NCBI RefSeq assembly: GCF_004349145.1
Contig: NZ_SMFO01000017.1
Coordinates: forward strand, 1 to 64,000
Source of the DNA: Flavobacterium hiemivividum
Lineage (GTDB): Bacteria > Bacteroidota > Bacteroidia > Flavobacteriales > Flavobacteriaceae
Direction: 5' to 3'
Length of the DNA stretch: 64,000 nucleotides
The number at the start of each line of letters is the position of its first letter. Positions within the stretch are counted from its first letter, which is position 1. The position numbers and the translations under genes were made by a program. Below, piece by piece: positions 1 to 8,385 of the stretch. Below the pieces are notes generated by a model. That model saw nothing but the letters and a program-made list of their open reading frames with translations, searched no databases and was not told the origin of the DNA.

Positions 1-234
1 TGGCACGACTGGAAAAAACCTGAACGGAAAAGGAAAAACCTCATACGACTAGGAATTGACCAAGACCACGCCTATGCATGGAGTCGAACTCGAAAAGGGG
101 GGTGGGCGATTGCTCAGAGTCCAATTTTGGGGACAACCATAACTTTGAAACGCTTAAAACAAAAAGGGTATCAATCATTGACTGATGTTTATATCGAACT
201 TAACCCATCTCTTTGCGAACCGCCGAGTACGTGA
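1..234 (+). CDS. Group II intron-encoded reverse transcriptase/maturase, C-terminal part (cut by window edge)
   Basis: Frame 1 is open from the first base to a TGA at 232-234 and encodes about 77 residues. They contain the hallmark C-terminal maturase/GIIM signature: WHDWKKPERKRKNL, then LGIDQDHAYAWSRTRKGGW, then a run on intron-typical spacing ending in GYQSLTDVYIEL. This protein normally helps splice its host intron and reverse-transcribes it into new DNA sites. Only the X/GIIM tail is visible; the RT domain lies left of the window, so integrity cannot be judged. Its stop codon lies inside intron domain V, a usual arrangement in compact bacterial introns. Family assignment is firm; the subclass is inferred. 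Confidence 0.85.
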   Translation, partial: WHDWKKPERKRKNLIRLGIDQDHAYAWSRTRKGGWAIAQSPILGTTITLKRLKQKGYQSLTDVYIELNPSLCEPPST

Positions 235-298
235 CCCGTACGCTCGGTGGTGTGAGAGGCGCACTCCGTTCCATTAGGAGCGGAGCCGTCTACTCGAT
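1..298 (+). mobile_element. 3' end of a group II intron (domains V-VI and 3' splice site)
   Basis: Directly after the maturase tail comes a foldable tail typical of a group II intron. Domain V-like sequence lies at about 217-253, with arms CCGAGTACG and CGTACGCTCGG. Domain VI lies at about 260-290, with a 9-bp stem 264-272/277-285 and loop ATTA. It ends in CTACTCGAT, so the 3' splice site is at about 298/299. The CGC-type domain V is what I recall from compact bacterial (class C-like) introns; that subclass call is inference. The intron is on the plus strand, opposite to the neighbouring SieB-like gene. The 5' part is outside the window. Confidence 0.75.
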
Positions 299-313
299 TA
301 GCTGCTGGGCGAA

Positions 314-883
314 TTAGTAATTCCAAATTCCATTTTTCAAGAAATGAGGTCGAGTTTGTTCAATTTCTTCTCTTGTTAGTTTTTCAAGCCCAAAATATTC
401 ATTTGGATTTATCACTGAACGCATATATTTATTCATTGTAAAAGTTGTATTTCCACCATTAACAACAAAGCTATTTGAGCCAAGTGAGGAAGTTATAAAA
501 AGGACATCTTTACTAATTAATCCTGTAATTACAGAATGGTCATATGGAAAATCTAAAGCATGACGATTTTGAATAAAGAATTCTCTTATTACAGAAACTT
601 CGTGCGCATCTAAATTTTGAAGAGTTTCTCTATATCCTTTTTTCAGTTTAATTGTGAAAAAGAACATTCTAATTTGTGTCATTATGTATTTAATAATATT
701 AGTGATAAGCAAGCCACAACTCAACAACCAAATTATGTAGGCGTAAAATCCAATCGTTGTTTTTGGGTCAGCTTTAATCAAAACATACTTACCACCATAG
801 AATATGAAAATTCCAACAACTGCTATTACTAGAAAAAACACCGAAGGAAGTTTCTTTATTTCAAAAATATCTTTTATACTCAT
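314..883 (-). CDS. SieB-like superinfection exclusion membrane protein
   Basis: This is a 189-residue protein with two N-terminal membrane segments (about residues 13-30 and 43-64). A basic cytoplasmic stretch and a soluble C-terminal domain of about 110 residues follow. The arrangement, and the pattern LDAHEVSVIREFFIQN followed by HSVITGLISKDVLF, resemble the SieB superinfection-exclusion family (two TM helices plus a small domain that aborts growth of related phages); this is recognised by eye. The start is ATG at 883. It stands alone, flanked on its 3' side by a group II intron in opposite orientation and on its 5' side by an attC-like foldback sequence, so it may be a mobile defence cassette. 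Function is moderately supported; membrane topology is clear. Confidence 0.5.
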   Translation of the reverse strand: MSIKDIFEIKKLPSVFFLVIAVVGIFIFYGGKYVLIKADPKTTIGFYAYIIWLLSCGLLITNIIKYIMTQIRMFFFTIKLKKGYRETLQNLDAHEVSVIREFFIQNRHALDFPYDHSVITGLISKDVLFITSSLGSNSFVVNGGNTTFTMNKYMRSVINPNEYFGLEKLTREEIEQTRPHFLKNGIWNY

Positions 884-917
884 AATTTCTCGTTTTTGCG
901 ATTTTTCGGCGCCTTGC

Positions 918-1005
918 AGCTAACTTGTACATACTCGCTACATAATAGCGACTATGCACCTAATTTGAGGTAGATGGTCGCTATTGAGTAACTTATCAAT
1001 TAGCT
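918..1005 (-). repeat. attC-like foldback site upstream of the SieB-like gene
   Basis: Read on the minus strand, this 88-nt stretch begins AGCTAAT and ends GTTAGCT, close to the R'' (RYYYAAC) and R' (GTTRRRY) boxes of integron attC sites. Inside, a 9-bp perfect stem (944-952/977-985) is extended by a 5-bp stem (932-936/986-990) with a 7-nt one-sided bulge. There is a small inner ACCT/AGGT stem at 958-961/968-971. Imperfect hairpins with unpaired bases are what attC sites look like. Each box has at least one mismatch and no integrase is in view, so this remains a candidate. Confidence 0.4.
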
Positions 1006-1049
1006 AATATATAATATTTTATTTACAAATTATCAAAGAGATTTTTTAT

Positions 1050-1360
1050 TTGTTTAGTCCTTTTGGTATGAACAGGAGAGTAGATTTCTGTTGTTTTGCA
1101 ACTACGGTGTTCTGGTAATTCTTAGTAAAATTATAAATACGTTCCGCTTGGAAGTAAATGGGTGGTGCAATTGAATTCTTGTGGAGAATTCTTTAAGATA
1201 TCAAAAGGTGTATTTTGTGGATTATTGTTTTCGCGGTCGAAGAATGGTCTCGCGTGAAGGATGGTAGTGGAAATCCTTTTATGTAGCGTAGCGAAATAAA
1301 AGATTGCAACGTACAGCCTGACGCTACTGCAACGGAGTGGAAGTAGGGGCACGCCCAAAA
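1050..1360. repeat. Repeat-like stretch with a spurious 75-codon ORF
   Basis: This region lies between the attC-like site and the lpdA terminator. A minus-strand frame (1131-1358) is open for 75 codons, but its translation has no recognisable domain. The DNA (motifs such as GGGCACGCCC and GGATTTCCACTACCATCC on either strand) resembles short non-coding repeats that I have seen scattered in Flavobacterium genomes. It is listed as a probable dispersed repeat, not as a gene. No second copy occurs in this window, so the repeat claim rests on memory alone. Confidence 0.3.
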
Positions 1361-1376
1361 AAAACAGGATATAAAA

Positions 1377-1406
1377 AAATCCGATTGGCGTACACCAATC
1401 GGATTT
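1377..1406 (-). terminator. Rho-independent terminator of lpdA
   Basis: A perfect 12-bp stem AAATCCGATTGG / CCAATCGGATTT with a 6-nt loop lies about 50 nt past the lpdA stop codon. An A-run on its left side becomes a U-tract on the minus strand. Confidence 0.8.
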
Positions 1407-1454
1407 CTATGTTTAAAACGGCTACTTCTTAACTCCGTAGCTGTTTAATTTAGT

Positions 1455-2843
1455 CTATAAATGGATTACTTCGCCGTAAGCGTCAGCAACTGCTTCCATG
1501 ACAGCCTCACTCATTGTAGGGTGTGGGTGGATTGATTTTAGGATTTCGTGTCCTGTAGTTTCCAGTTTACGTGCTACAACTGCCTCAGCAATCATATCTG
1601 TAACTCCGGCACCTATCATGTGACATCCTAACCATTCGCCATATTTGGCATCAAAGATTACTTTTACAAACCCGTCTGGAGTTCCAGCCGCTTTTGCTTT
1701 TCCTGATGCTGAGAATGGGAATTTACCAATTTTTAATTCGTATCCTTTTTCTTTAGCTTGTTTTTCAGTCAATCCTACAGATGCAATTTCGGGAGTTGCA
1801 TAAGTACAACCCGGTACGTTTCCATAATCGATAGCATCTACATGCAGTCCTGCAATTTTCTCCACACAATTAATTCCTTCAGCAGAAGCTACGTGAGCTA
1901 GTGCTTGACCTGGAGTAACATCACCAATGGCGTAGTATCCTGGAATATTAGTTGCATTGTAAGCGTTTACAAGGATTTTATCTCTGTCAGTAGCGATTCC
2001 TACTTCTTCTAGTCCGATGTTTTCAATGTTAGTTTTAATTCCAACAGCCGAAAGTAAAACGTCTGCTTCTAGGACTACTTCTCCTTTGGCTGTTTTTACA
2101 AATGCTTTTACACCTGCTCCAGTTGTATCAATTGTCTCAACAGAAGAGTTGGTCATGATTTTTACACCTGCTTTTTTCATGGAACGTTCCATTTGTTTCG
2201 AAATGTCTTCGTCTTCAACAGGAACAATATTTGGCATGAATTCTACAATAGTAACTTCCGTTCCCATTGAGTTGTAAAAATGTGCAAATTCTACTCCTAT
2301 CGCTCCAGAACCTACGATGATAATCGATTTTGGTTGTGTAGGCAAAGTCATTGCTTGACGGTAGCCAATTACTTTTACACCATCTTGCGGCAAGTTTGGC
2401 AATTCGCGAGAGCGAGCTCCTGTAGCAACGATAATATGGTCTGCGCTATATTCTGTAACTTTATTGTCTTTGTCAGTAACATCAACTTTTTTACCTGGTT
2501 TCAGTTTTCCAAAACCATTAATAACGTCGATTTTATTTTTTTTCATCAAGAATTGTACTCCTTTGCTCATGTCTGATGCAACGGTTCTACTGCGTTGTAC
2601 AACTGCAGGAAAATCTTTGTCAAATGATGAAACAGTCAATCCATAATCAGAAGCGTGTTTTAGATAATCGAAAACCTGAGCTGATTTTAATAATGCTTTG
2701 GTAGGGATACATCCCCAGTTTAAACATACACCACCTAAGTTTTCTTTTTCAATTACGGCAACTTTAAAGCCTAATTGTGATGCTCTAATGGCAGTAACAT
2801 ATCCGCCTGGTCCACTTCCTAAAACAATGATATCGTATTTCAT
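1455..2843 (-). CDS. lpdA: Dihydrolipoyl dehydrogenase (E3 subunit)
   Basis: This 462-residue flavoprotein reoxidises dihydrolipoamide with NAD+ in the pyruvate, 2-oxoglutarate and branched-chain keto-acid dehydrogenase complexes in the cytoplasm. The FAD-binding motif GSGPGGY is at residues 9-15, followed by the redox-active disulfide in GGVCLNWGCIPTK (Cys40 and Cys45). The NAD-binding GSGAIGVEFA is near 180 and the second FAD contact AIGDVTPG near 310. The C-terminal active-site HPHPTMSEA carries the His/Glu pair that serves the other subunit. Length is normal for the family. It is monocistronic: its own terminator follows and the next minus-strand gene upstream is over 300 bp away. The ATG start fits the conserved N-terminus. 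Confidence 0.96.
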   Translation of the reverse strand: MKYDIIVLGSGPGGYVTAIRASQLGFKVAVIEKENLGGVCLNWGCIPTKALLKSAQVFDYLKHASDYGLTVSSFDKDFPAVVQRSRTVASDMSKGVQFLMKKNKIDVINGFGKLKPGKKVDVTDKDNKVTEYSADHIIVATGARSRELPNLPQDGVKVIGYRQAMTLPTQPKSIIIVGSGAIGVEFAHFYNSMGTEVTIVEFMPNIVPVEDEDISKQMERSMKKAGVKIMTNSSVETIDTTGAGVKAFVKTAKGEVVLEADVLLSAVGIKTNIENIGLEEVGIATDRDKILVNAYNATNIPGYYAIGDVTPGQALAHVASAEGINCVEKIAGLHVDAIDYGNVPGCTYATPEIASVGLTEKQAKEKGYELKIGKFPFSASGKAKAAGTPDGFVKVIFDAKYGEWLGCHMIGAGVTDMIAEAVVARKLETTGHEILKSIHPHPTMSEAVMEAVADAYGEVIHL

Positions 2844-3154
2844 TTTTACAAGATTTTCTAAATTAATTGATTTGGCGAATTTAAGGATTTATTCTGTTTT
2901 TGGAAAGATTAGAGGAAACAAAGTTTTAAAGATTGAAATACGATAGGGACGATCAAAAAGGGAATGGGATAAAATACACTAAACTAAGGCGGTATGATTC
3001 TGATAAATAACTAGTTATAAAACTGTTAGGTTCAGGAATATGGATCGTTTGTACTATGGGAATTCGATTTATTTTCGACTCTTTTTTTTTAGATGGGACG
3101 ATTCCAAATTTCGAAATTAAACTAGATTTTTACAGCTTAGGAAGCTATTTCCGC
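2844..3154. other. Intergenic region between lpdA and the pentapeptide gene
   Basis: This holds the lpdA leader and upstream region and, at about 3135-3150, a short AGCTT/AAGCT hairpin just past the stop of the pentapeptide-repeat gene; it may be a weak terminator on the minus strand. The octamer GGGACGAT occurs twice (near 2946 and 3094). I see no complete TTG/TAnnTTTG promoter and no ORF. Confidence 0.4.
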
Positions 3155-3724
3155 TTATTGAACCACGATATCATATTTGCTTAGCAAGCCTTTTAATCCA
3201 TCAAGTGAAAATTGTGCTTTTTTGAGTTTTGTCCTGCTGGGGTCTATGGAGTAATTATAACTTGATCGAAAATCGGCTTTATCAGCGATTGCCTTATCAA
3301 ATTCAGAACGGTATAAATCACAGTTGTTAAAGGACGCCGCCGCTATATTAGTACTCATAAAGTCAACGGCTACAAGGCTGCTATTCGTGAATGTCGTTCC
3401 TTTCATTTTCAGGGTGTAAAATTTGGAGAAATCCAAAATACAATCTTTAAAATGCACTTCAAAAATAAGTTTGTCGCACATGGCAAAGTTCACATCGGTC
3501 ATTTTACAATTAGTAAAAAAGACAGTTCTAAAGGCCACATGATTGATTTTTGCGCTATTAAAATTACAATTATTAAAATTGCAATCGATAAATGTTACAG
3601 CAATAAAATTACATTGGGTAAAATCACAATTGGTAAAGGTACAAGATTCAAATTCCTTGAAATTAACTTCCTCTTCACCATAAATGATGTCATTGTATTG
3701 TAAATCAAGGTAGTATTCTGGCAT
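3155..3724 (-). CDS. Pentapeptide-repeat protein (Qnr/MfpA-like fold)
   Basis: The 189 residues are built of five-residue repeats with a central Phe or Leu (A/C-x-F-x-x), for example CTFTN CDFTQ CNFIA, running from about residue 22 to 150. Two faces of a right-handed quadrilateral beta-helix follow from this pattern. The tail, with SYNYSIDP and KKAQFSLDGLKGLL, matches the conserved C-terminus of Qnr/MfpA-type members, some of which bind DNA gyrase as DNA mimics and protect it from quinolones. Whether this chromosomal member does so is unknown. There is no signal peptide, so it is cytoplasmic. A -7 type box (TACTTTTG) lies about 30 bp upstream of the ATG. Confidence 0.85.
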   Translation of the reverse strand: MPEYYLDLQYNDIIYGEEEVNFKEFESCTFTNCDFTQCNFIAVTFIDCNFNNCNFNSAKINHVAFRTVFFTNCKMTDVNFAMCDKLIFEVHFKDCILDFSKFYTLKMKGTTFTNSSLVAVDFMSTNIAAASFNNCDLYRSEFDKAIADKADFRSSYNYSIDPSRTKLKKAQFSLDGLKGLLSKYDIVVQ

Positions 3725-4090
3725 TTGTTTTTAAATATGATTGTGATAAAGAGCAAAAGTACAATTATTAAAATTATAGTTATTTGAGTTTTACTATTTC
3801 GAGTAGATTTATACGTAGAACTGTTTAGAATAAAATGTTTTTTTTACAAAGACCAAATAATGTTCTGAATATTAATATAAAAAATATTTTTCCAAAGTAT
3901 TCTCAAAAGTGGTATTCAGCTTAATAATTAGACGGTTATATCCATTGTTTATTTTTAATACCAATTGTTGAAAAATAAGCAATCATATTTGGAGAATAAG
4001 GACTATTTACAGATTATTTTTAGGATATTGCTATTGGAAAAATTGTGATTTTACAAAGGGCAATACAAGTTAAAATAGATAAGGTAAATA
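3725..4090. other. Divergent intergenic region before sbcD
   Basis: These 366 very AT-rich bases separate the pentapeptide gene from sbcD, which is transcribed the other way. Apart from the -7 box of the pentapeptide gene I find no gene, repeat or clear plus-strand promoter for sbcD. Confidence 0.35.
3754..3761 (-). promoter_or_regulatory. -7 promoter box for the pentapeptide-repeat gene
   Basis: TACTTTTG on the minus strand matches the Bacteroidota -7 consensus TAnnTTTG exactly, about 30 bp before the ATG. No TTG is found at the -33 position, so confidence is limited. Confidence 0.4.
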
Positions 4091-5314
4091 ATGAGAATAC
4101 TACATACTGCCGACTGGCATTTAGGGAAAAAACTGGATCATTTTTCTCGTTTGGAAGAACAAAGATTCGTGATGAATGAAATTTGTACTATTGCAGATAG
4201 TCAGCATGCTGATGTAGTGATCGTAGCCGGTGATTTATTTGACACCTTCAATCCGCCAGTGGAAGCCATTGATTTACTTTATAAAACCTTGAAAAGGCTT
4301 ACCAATAATGGGAAACGGCCTGTAATTACAATTGCGGGAAATCACGACAGTCCAGACCGAATTGACTCTCCAAACCCTTTGGCACGTGAATGCGGAATTC
4401 TATTTGTGGGAAATCCAGATGTTACGATTCCGAGGCTTACTATCGAAAATGGATTTGAAATTATAAATTCTGAAAATGGATTTATCGAAATAAAATTACC
4501 GCAGTATGAATTTCCTATTCGTGTAATTACCACGCCTTATGCTAATGAAATGCGATTGAAAACGTATTTAGGTGCCGAAAATAAAGAGGAACAATTAAAC
4601 CAATTATTACAGAATTCTTGGGCCACAATCGCCGATAAATATTGCGATACAAATGGAGTTAATATTTTGACGACTCATTTATACATGCTAAAACGCGGCG
4701 GTGAAATCTTAGAAGAACCAGATGGTGAGAAACCATTACGCATAGGAAATGCCGATATCGTTTACACCGATTGCATTCCGCCTCAAATACAATATACTGC
4801 TTTGGGACATTTGCATCGTTTTCAAAACATTGGCGGTCATCCCAGTCCAGTTGTTTATTCCAGCAGTCCTTTATCCTATAGTTTTTCGGAGGCGGGACAA
4901 GAAAAAAAAGTAGTTCTAATTGAAGCTGAACCAAATGGAGCGGTTAAATACACCGCAATTCCAATAGAATCAGGACGGGTTTTACATAGAAAACGTTTTG
5001 AATCTATTGATAATGCAGTCGAATGGTTGCTTGCATACCCTTATTGTTTAGTCGAATTGACCTTAGTAAGTGATACTTTTTTTACTACTCAGGATTTAAA
5101 GCGAATCCATGAAAGTCATGACGGTATTATCTTTATTATTCCAATTGTTAACAAGGACGCAAATAGGAACCAGCAAACGGCCAAAGTTAATTTAGACCAG
5201 GACATTCAAGGATTATTTAAGGATTATTTTGTTTCCAAATACAAACAAGAACCTAACGAGGAACTGTTTGGATTGTTCAACGAAATTATTGGAAGCCAAG
5301 TTAAAAACGAATAA
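4091..5314 (+). CDS. sbcD: Exonuclease SbcD (Mre11-type nuclease subunit)
   Basis: This 407-residue calcineurin-like phosphoesterase forms the SbcCD complex with SbcC. The complex opens DNA hairpins and trims blocked double-strand ends using ATP and Mn2+. The metal-binding motifs are in order: HTADWHLG (Asp8, His10), AGDLFD (Asp48), AGNHDS (Asn84, His85), TTHLYM near residue 195 and LGHLHRFQ near 240. The C-terminal 120 residues form the capping and SbcC-binding region. The length fits the family. It lies 11 bp upstream of sbcC on the same strand and is surely co-transcribed with it. Confidence 0.96.
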   Translation: MRILHTADWHLGKKLDHFSRLEEQRFVMNEICTIADSQHADVVIVAGDLFDTFNPPVEAIDLLYKTLKRLTNNGKRPVITIAGNHDSPDRIDSPNPLARECGILFVGNPDVTIPRLTIENGFEIINSENGFIEIKLPQYEFPIRVITTPYANEMRLKTYLGAENKEEQLNQLLQNSWATIADKYCDTNGVNILTTHLYMLKRGGEILEEPDGEKPLRIGNADIVYTDCIPPQIQYTALGHLHRFQNIGGHPSPVVYSSSPLSYSFSEAGQEKKVVLIEAEPNGAVKYTAIPIESGRVLHRKRFESIDNAVEWLLAYPYCLVELTLVSDTFFTTQDLKRIHESHDGIIFIIPIVNKDANRNQQTAKVNLDQDIQGLFKDYFVSKYKQEPNEELFGLFNEIIGSQVKNE

Positions 5315-5325
5315 AGAAAGCCCTT

Positions 5326-8300
5326 ATGTTACCATTAAAATTAAGTATTAGCGGTTTGTATTCCTATCAGAAAAAACAAACTATTGATTTTGAAGAATTA
5401 ACGAATGCCGGTTTATTCGGGATTTTTGGAGCTGTGGGTTCTGGAAAATCTTCCGTTTTAGAAGCTATTGGTTTTGTTTTATATGGCGAAACGGAACGTT
5501 TGAACAATAGAGACAAACGTTCGTATAATATGCTAAATCTAAAATCAGATAAAGCCAATATCGAATTTGAATTCTTGAATTTTGAAGAACGAAAATTCAA
5601 ATTTGTAGCTGATTGGAAAAGAAATAAAAAGCGTTTTGAAGAAACCACTTCTATAGAACGGTTGGCTTATGAATGGAAAGCGGAGGAATGGATTCCAATG
5701 ACTTCAGCCGATGCGACCGACATTATTGGACTTACCTACGAAAACTTTAGACGTACTATTATTATTCCGCAAGGAAAGTTTAAGGAGTTTTTAGAGTTGA
5801 AAGGCAAGGACCGTTCAGACATGATGAAAGAAATTTTTCATTTGCAACGCTTTGATTTGGCTTCAAAAGTAGGAATCGCACAAAGTGCTACCAGAACACA
5901 ATTAGACCAATTAAAAGGTGCTTTGTCTGGATTTGAAGCTATTTCTACAGACGCAATTGTAGCTTTAGAAAATGAAGTTGTAGCTGCTAATACGGAGTTG
6001 CAAAAGGATAAATTAGAATTGGAATTAGTGGAAAATGAATTCCAAAAAATGACAACTTTAAAGTCGAATTTTGAAGATTTAGAAAAAAAGAAAAATCATC
6101 TTTCTAAATTGAATGTTGAAAAAGTTGCGATTGATGCGTTACAGCTGGAAATTGATTTATTCGAAAAAACGGAACGGAATTTTAAATCCAATTTAGTCAC
6201 ATTAAAAACAGAGAAAACGGCTTTAGAAAAATCGAAAGGAAATCTGATTTCGACTGAGAATCAGAAGAAATTAATAGCCGAAAGCAATTTGAAAAGGCAA
6301 GCCGCTTTAGAAATCTTGCAGCCTGATTTTGACACTCTCGAGAATTCTAAAAACAAAGTTTCCGATTTAGAATCGATAGAAAAAATCATAACTGCAAAGG
6401 CGGAAGTAGCAATTATTGATGAAAAAATAAAGGTTGAAGAAGCCTTATTTTTGGAAAGTGAGAAAAAAGAAAAGGATTTAGTAGTTAAATTGGGCGCAAT
6501 TCAGACTCAATTAGTCGATGCCAAAAAAAATCGATTGGATACTTCTTTCTTAATTGAGTTAGGAACTTGGTATCATCAACAACTAGTTTTAAAGAATAAT
6601 TTACAAGAGAATAACAAAAAACAGGATGCTTCCCAAAAGCAATTAAAATCAAAAACCGATGCTTTTCTGCTTTTGGAATTGCCTTTTGAAAGTTGGAAAA
6701 CCGTTTTAAAAACAAAGTCAGAAACACTTACTTTAGAAAAGGAAAAAGCAATTGAAAAAAGAACTAAACTTTTAGTTTCAAAACAGTTGGTACAGTATGC
6801 TGTGAATTTGCACGATGGTGAAAATTGTCCGCTTTGTGGTTCGCAAGAACATCCGAATGTGATGCAAGGCGAAGATGTTTCGAATCAATTAGAAATTATT
6901 TCTAATACAATTACTGATTTAGTTAATGAAGAAACAAAATTCAGTTTGAAAAAGGCCGAATGTGAAAAATTAGCATTCGAAATAAATCATTTTCAAGAGC
7001 AATTAAAAGTAATTAATGCGGAAAGAAAAAGTGTTGAAAATGAGCAAGAAATACACTTGTCAAAATTCATTTGGAAAGATTTCGATCCAAAAGATTCACA
7101 ACTTTTTGAATCCAAAAAAACGAAACAACAACATTTAGAAAAGGCGATAATTACGTTAGAAGAAAACGAAAAAGAACTTCGCAAGGAGCAAGAAGCTATT
7201 GCTTGGTCACTAAAAAAACACAATACTACTAAAGGCGAATTAGAAACGAAGAAGGCTGCTAAAAGCGGTAGCATCGAAAATGAATTATCACAATTGAAAG
7301 TGCTTCCATTTATGGATTACGAATCAATTTCAGTAGCATCAATTCAAGCCGAAAAAATAGCTTTAGACACTAAAAATTTAAAAATAGCAGAAGATTATCA
7401 GATTATAAAAGAGATTATTGCTAAGGAAAATCAAGAATTAGCAACGCTAACCGGAAGTTTAGCAGCTATTGAATTGCAAGTTGTTGAGAATGAAAAGGCA
7501 GTAGCGCAGACAGCAAAAATTATTGCAGAATTGCTTCAGGAACATTATTTTTCATCTGTTGAAGAAGTGAGAACGATACTTATTAAAAATTGGGACTTAG
7601 AGGCTGAAAAAGAGAAAGTAAAACTTTTTTCCGTCAACTTTCTGAGTGCAATTAATTCGGTTTCAGAAGCAGAGAAATTGATACTAGGAAAAACTTTCGA
7701 TAGTAAACTTCTAGAGGAAAAAACAGCACAGTTTGCTGCATTGCAATTAAAATATGAAACCCAGTTAGGTAAAGTCTCGACTTTGCAAGCGAACTTAAAA
7801 AGAATTCAGGCTGCTTTTGCTGAAAAAGCCGAATTATTAGCACAGAATGAAGTTTTAGAAAATCGAGCTACTAACCTGGGAACCCTAGCAAATATGTTCA
7901 GCGCGAGTGGTTTTGTGAACTATGTTTCGAGTATTTACTTGCAAAACTTATCTGATGTTGCCAATGTGCGTTTTCATCGAATGACTAAAAATCAGTTGAG
8001 TTTAACAATTAATAGTTCCAATGAATTTGAGGTGATTGATTATCTAAATGATGGCGCTTCTAGAAGTGTAAAAACGCTTTCTGGAGGTCAAGGTTTTCAG
8101 GCTTCTTTATGCTTGGCTTTGGCATTAGCCGAAAGTGTTCAATCCTTAAATAAGAATGATAAGAATTTCTTTTTTATCGATGAAGGTTTTGGAACTCAAG
8201 ATCCAGAGAGTATCGCAATTGTCTTCGAAACCTTGCAATCGCTGTACAAAGAGAATCGAATTGTTGGAATTATTTCACATGTGGGCGAACTGCAAGAACG

Positions 8301-8370
8301 AATTCCGCGTTCTATAAATGTGGTAAAAGACGTAGATAATGGAAGTGTGGTAAGCGAAAGTTGGAATTAA
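5326..8370 (+). CDS. sbcC: Exonuclease SbcC (Rad50-type ATPase subunit)
   Basis: This 1014-residue SMC/Rad50-family ATPase powers hairpin cleavage and end processing with SbcD. The N-terminal Walker A motif GAVGSGKSS is near residue 35 and the Q-loop IIPQGKFKEFLEL near 150. Two long Glu/Lys-rich coiled-coil arms surround the zinc hook CPLCGSQEHP near residue 501. The C-terminal half carries the ABC signature TLSGGQGFQ near 917 and Walker B FFFIDEGFG near 950, followed by the switch His in GIISHVGEL. All catalytic elements are present and the length is normal. It is the second gene of the sbcDC operon and its 3' end faces the cardiolipin synthase pseudogene. Confidence 0.97.
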   Translation: MLPLKLSISGLYSYQKKQTIDFEELTNAGLFGIFGAVGSGKSSVLEAIGFVLYGETERLNNRDKRSYNMLNLKSDKANIEFEFLNFEERKFKFVADWKRNKKRFEETTSIERLAYEWKAEEWIPMTSADATDIIGLTYENFRRTIIIPQGKFKEFLELKGKDRSDMMKEIFHLQRFDLASKVGIAQSATRTQLDQLKGALSGFEAISTDAIVALENEVVAANTELQKDKLELELVENEFQKMTTLKSNFEDLEKKKNHLSKLNVEKVAIDALQLEIDLFEKTERNFKSNLVTLKTEKTALEKSKGNLISTENQKKLIAESNLKRQAALEILQPDFDTLENSKNKVSDLESIEKIITAKAEVAIIDEKIKVEEALFLESEKKEKDLVVKLGAIQTQLVDAKKNRLDTSFLIELGTWYHQQLVLKNNLQENNKKQDASQKQLKSKTDAFLLLELPFESWKTVLKTKSETLTLEKEKAIEKRTKLLVSKQLVQYAVNLHDGENCPLCGSQEHPNVMQGEDVSNQLEIISNTITDLVNEETKFSLKKAECEKLAFEINHFQEQLKVINAERKSVENEQEIHLSKFIWKDFDPKDSQLFESKKTKQQHLEKAIITLEENEKELRKEQEAIAWSLKKHNTTKGELETKKAAKSGSIENELSQLKVLPFMDYESISVASIQAEKIALDTKNLKIAEDYQIIKEIIAKENQELATLTGSLAAIELQVVENEKAVAQTAKIIAELLQEHYFSSVEEVRTILIKNWDLEAEKEKVKLFSVNFLSAINSVSEAEKLILGKTFDSKLLEEKTAQFAALQLKYETQLGKVSTLQANLKRIQAAFAEKAELLAQNEVLENRATNLGTLANMFSASGFVNYVSSIYLQNLSDVANVRFHRMTKNQLSLTINSSNEFEVIDYLNDGASRSVKTLSGGQGFQASLCLALALAESVQSLNKNDKNFFFIDEGFGTQDPESIAIVFETLQSLYKENRIVGIISHVGELQERIPRSINVVKDVDNGSVVSESWN

Positions 8371-8385
8371 AATGGTTCCTAAAAA

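Noticed and set aside
617..832. Plus-strand open frame opposite the SieB-like gene
   Set aside because: It is the antisense shadow of a gene with clear membrane helices and a family-like pattern; no independent support.
1131..1358. Open frame of 75 codons on the minus strand
   Set aside because: No recognisable domain, odd composition and overlap with what looks like a non-coding dispersed repeat; not called as a gene.
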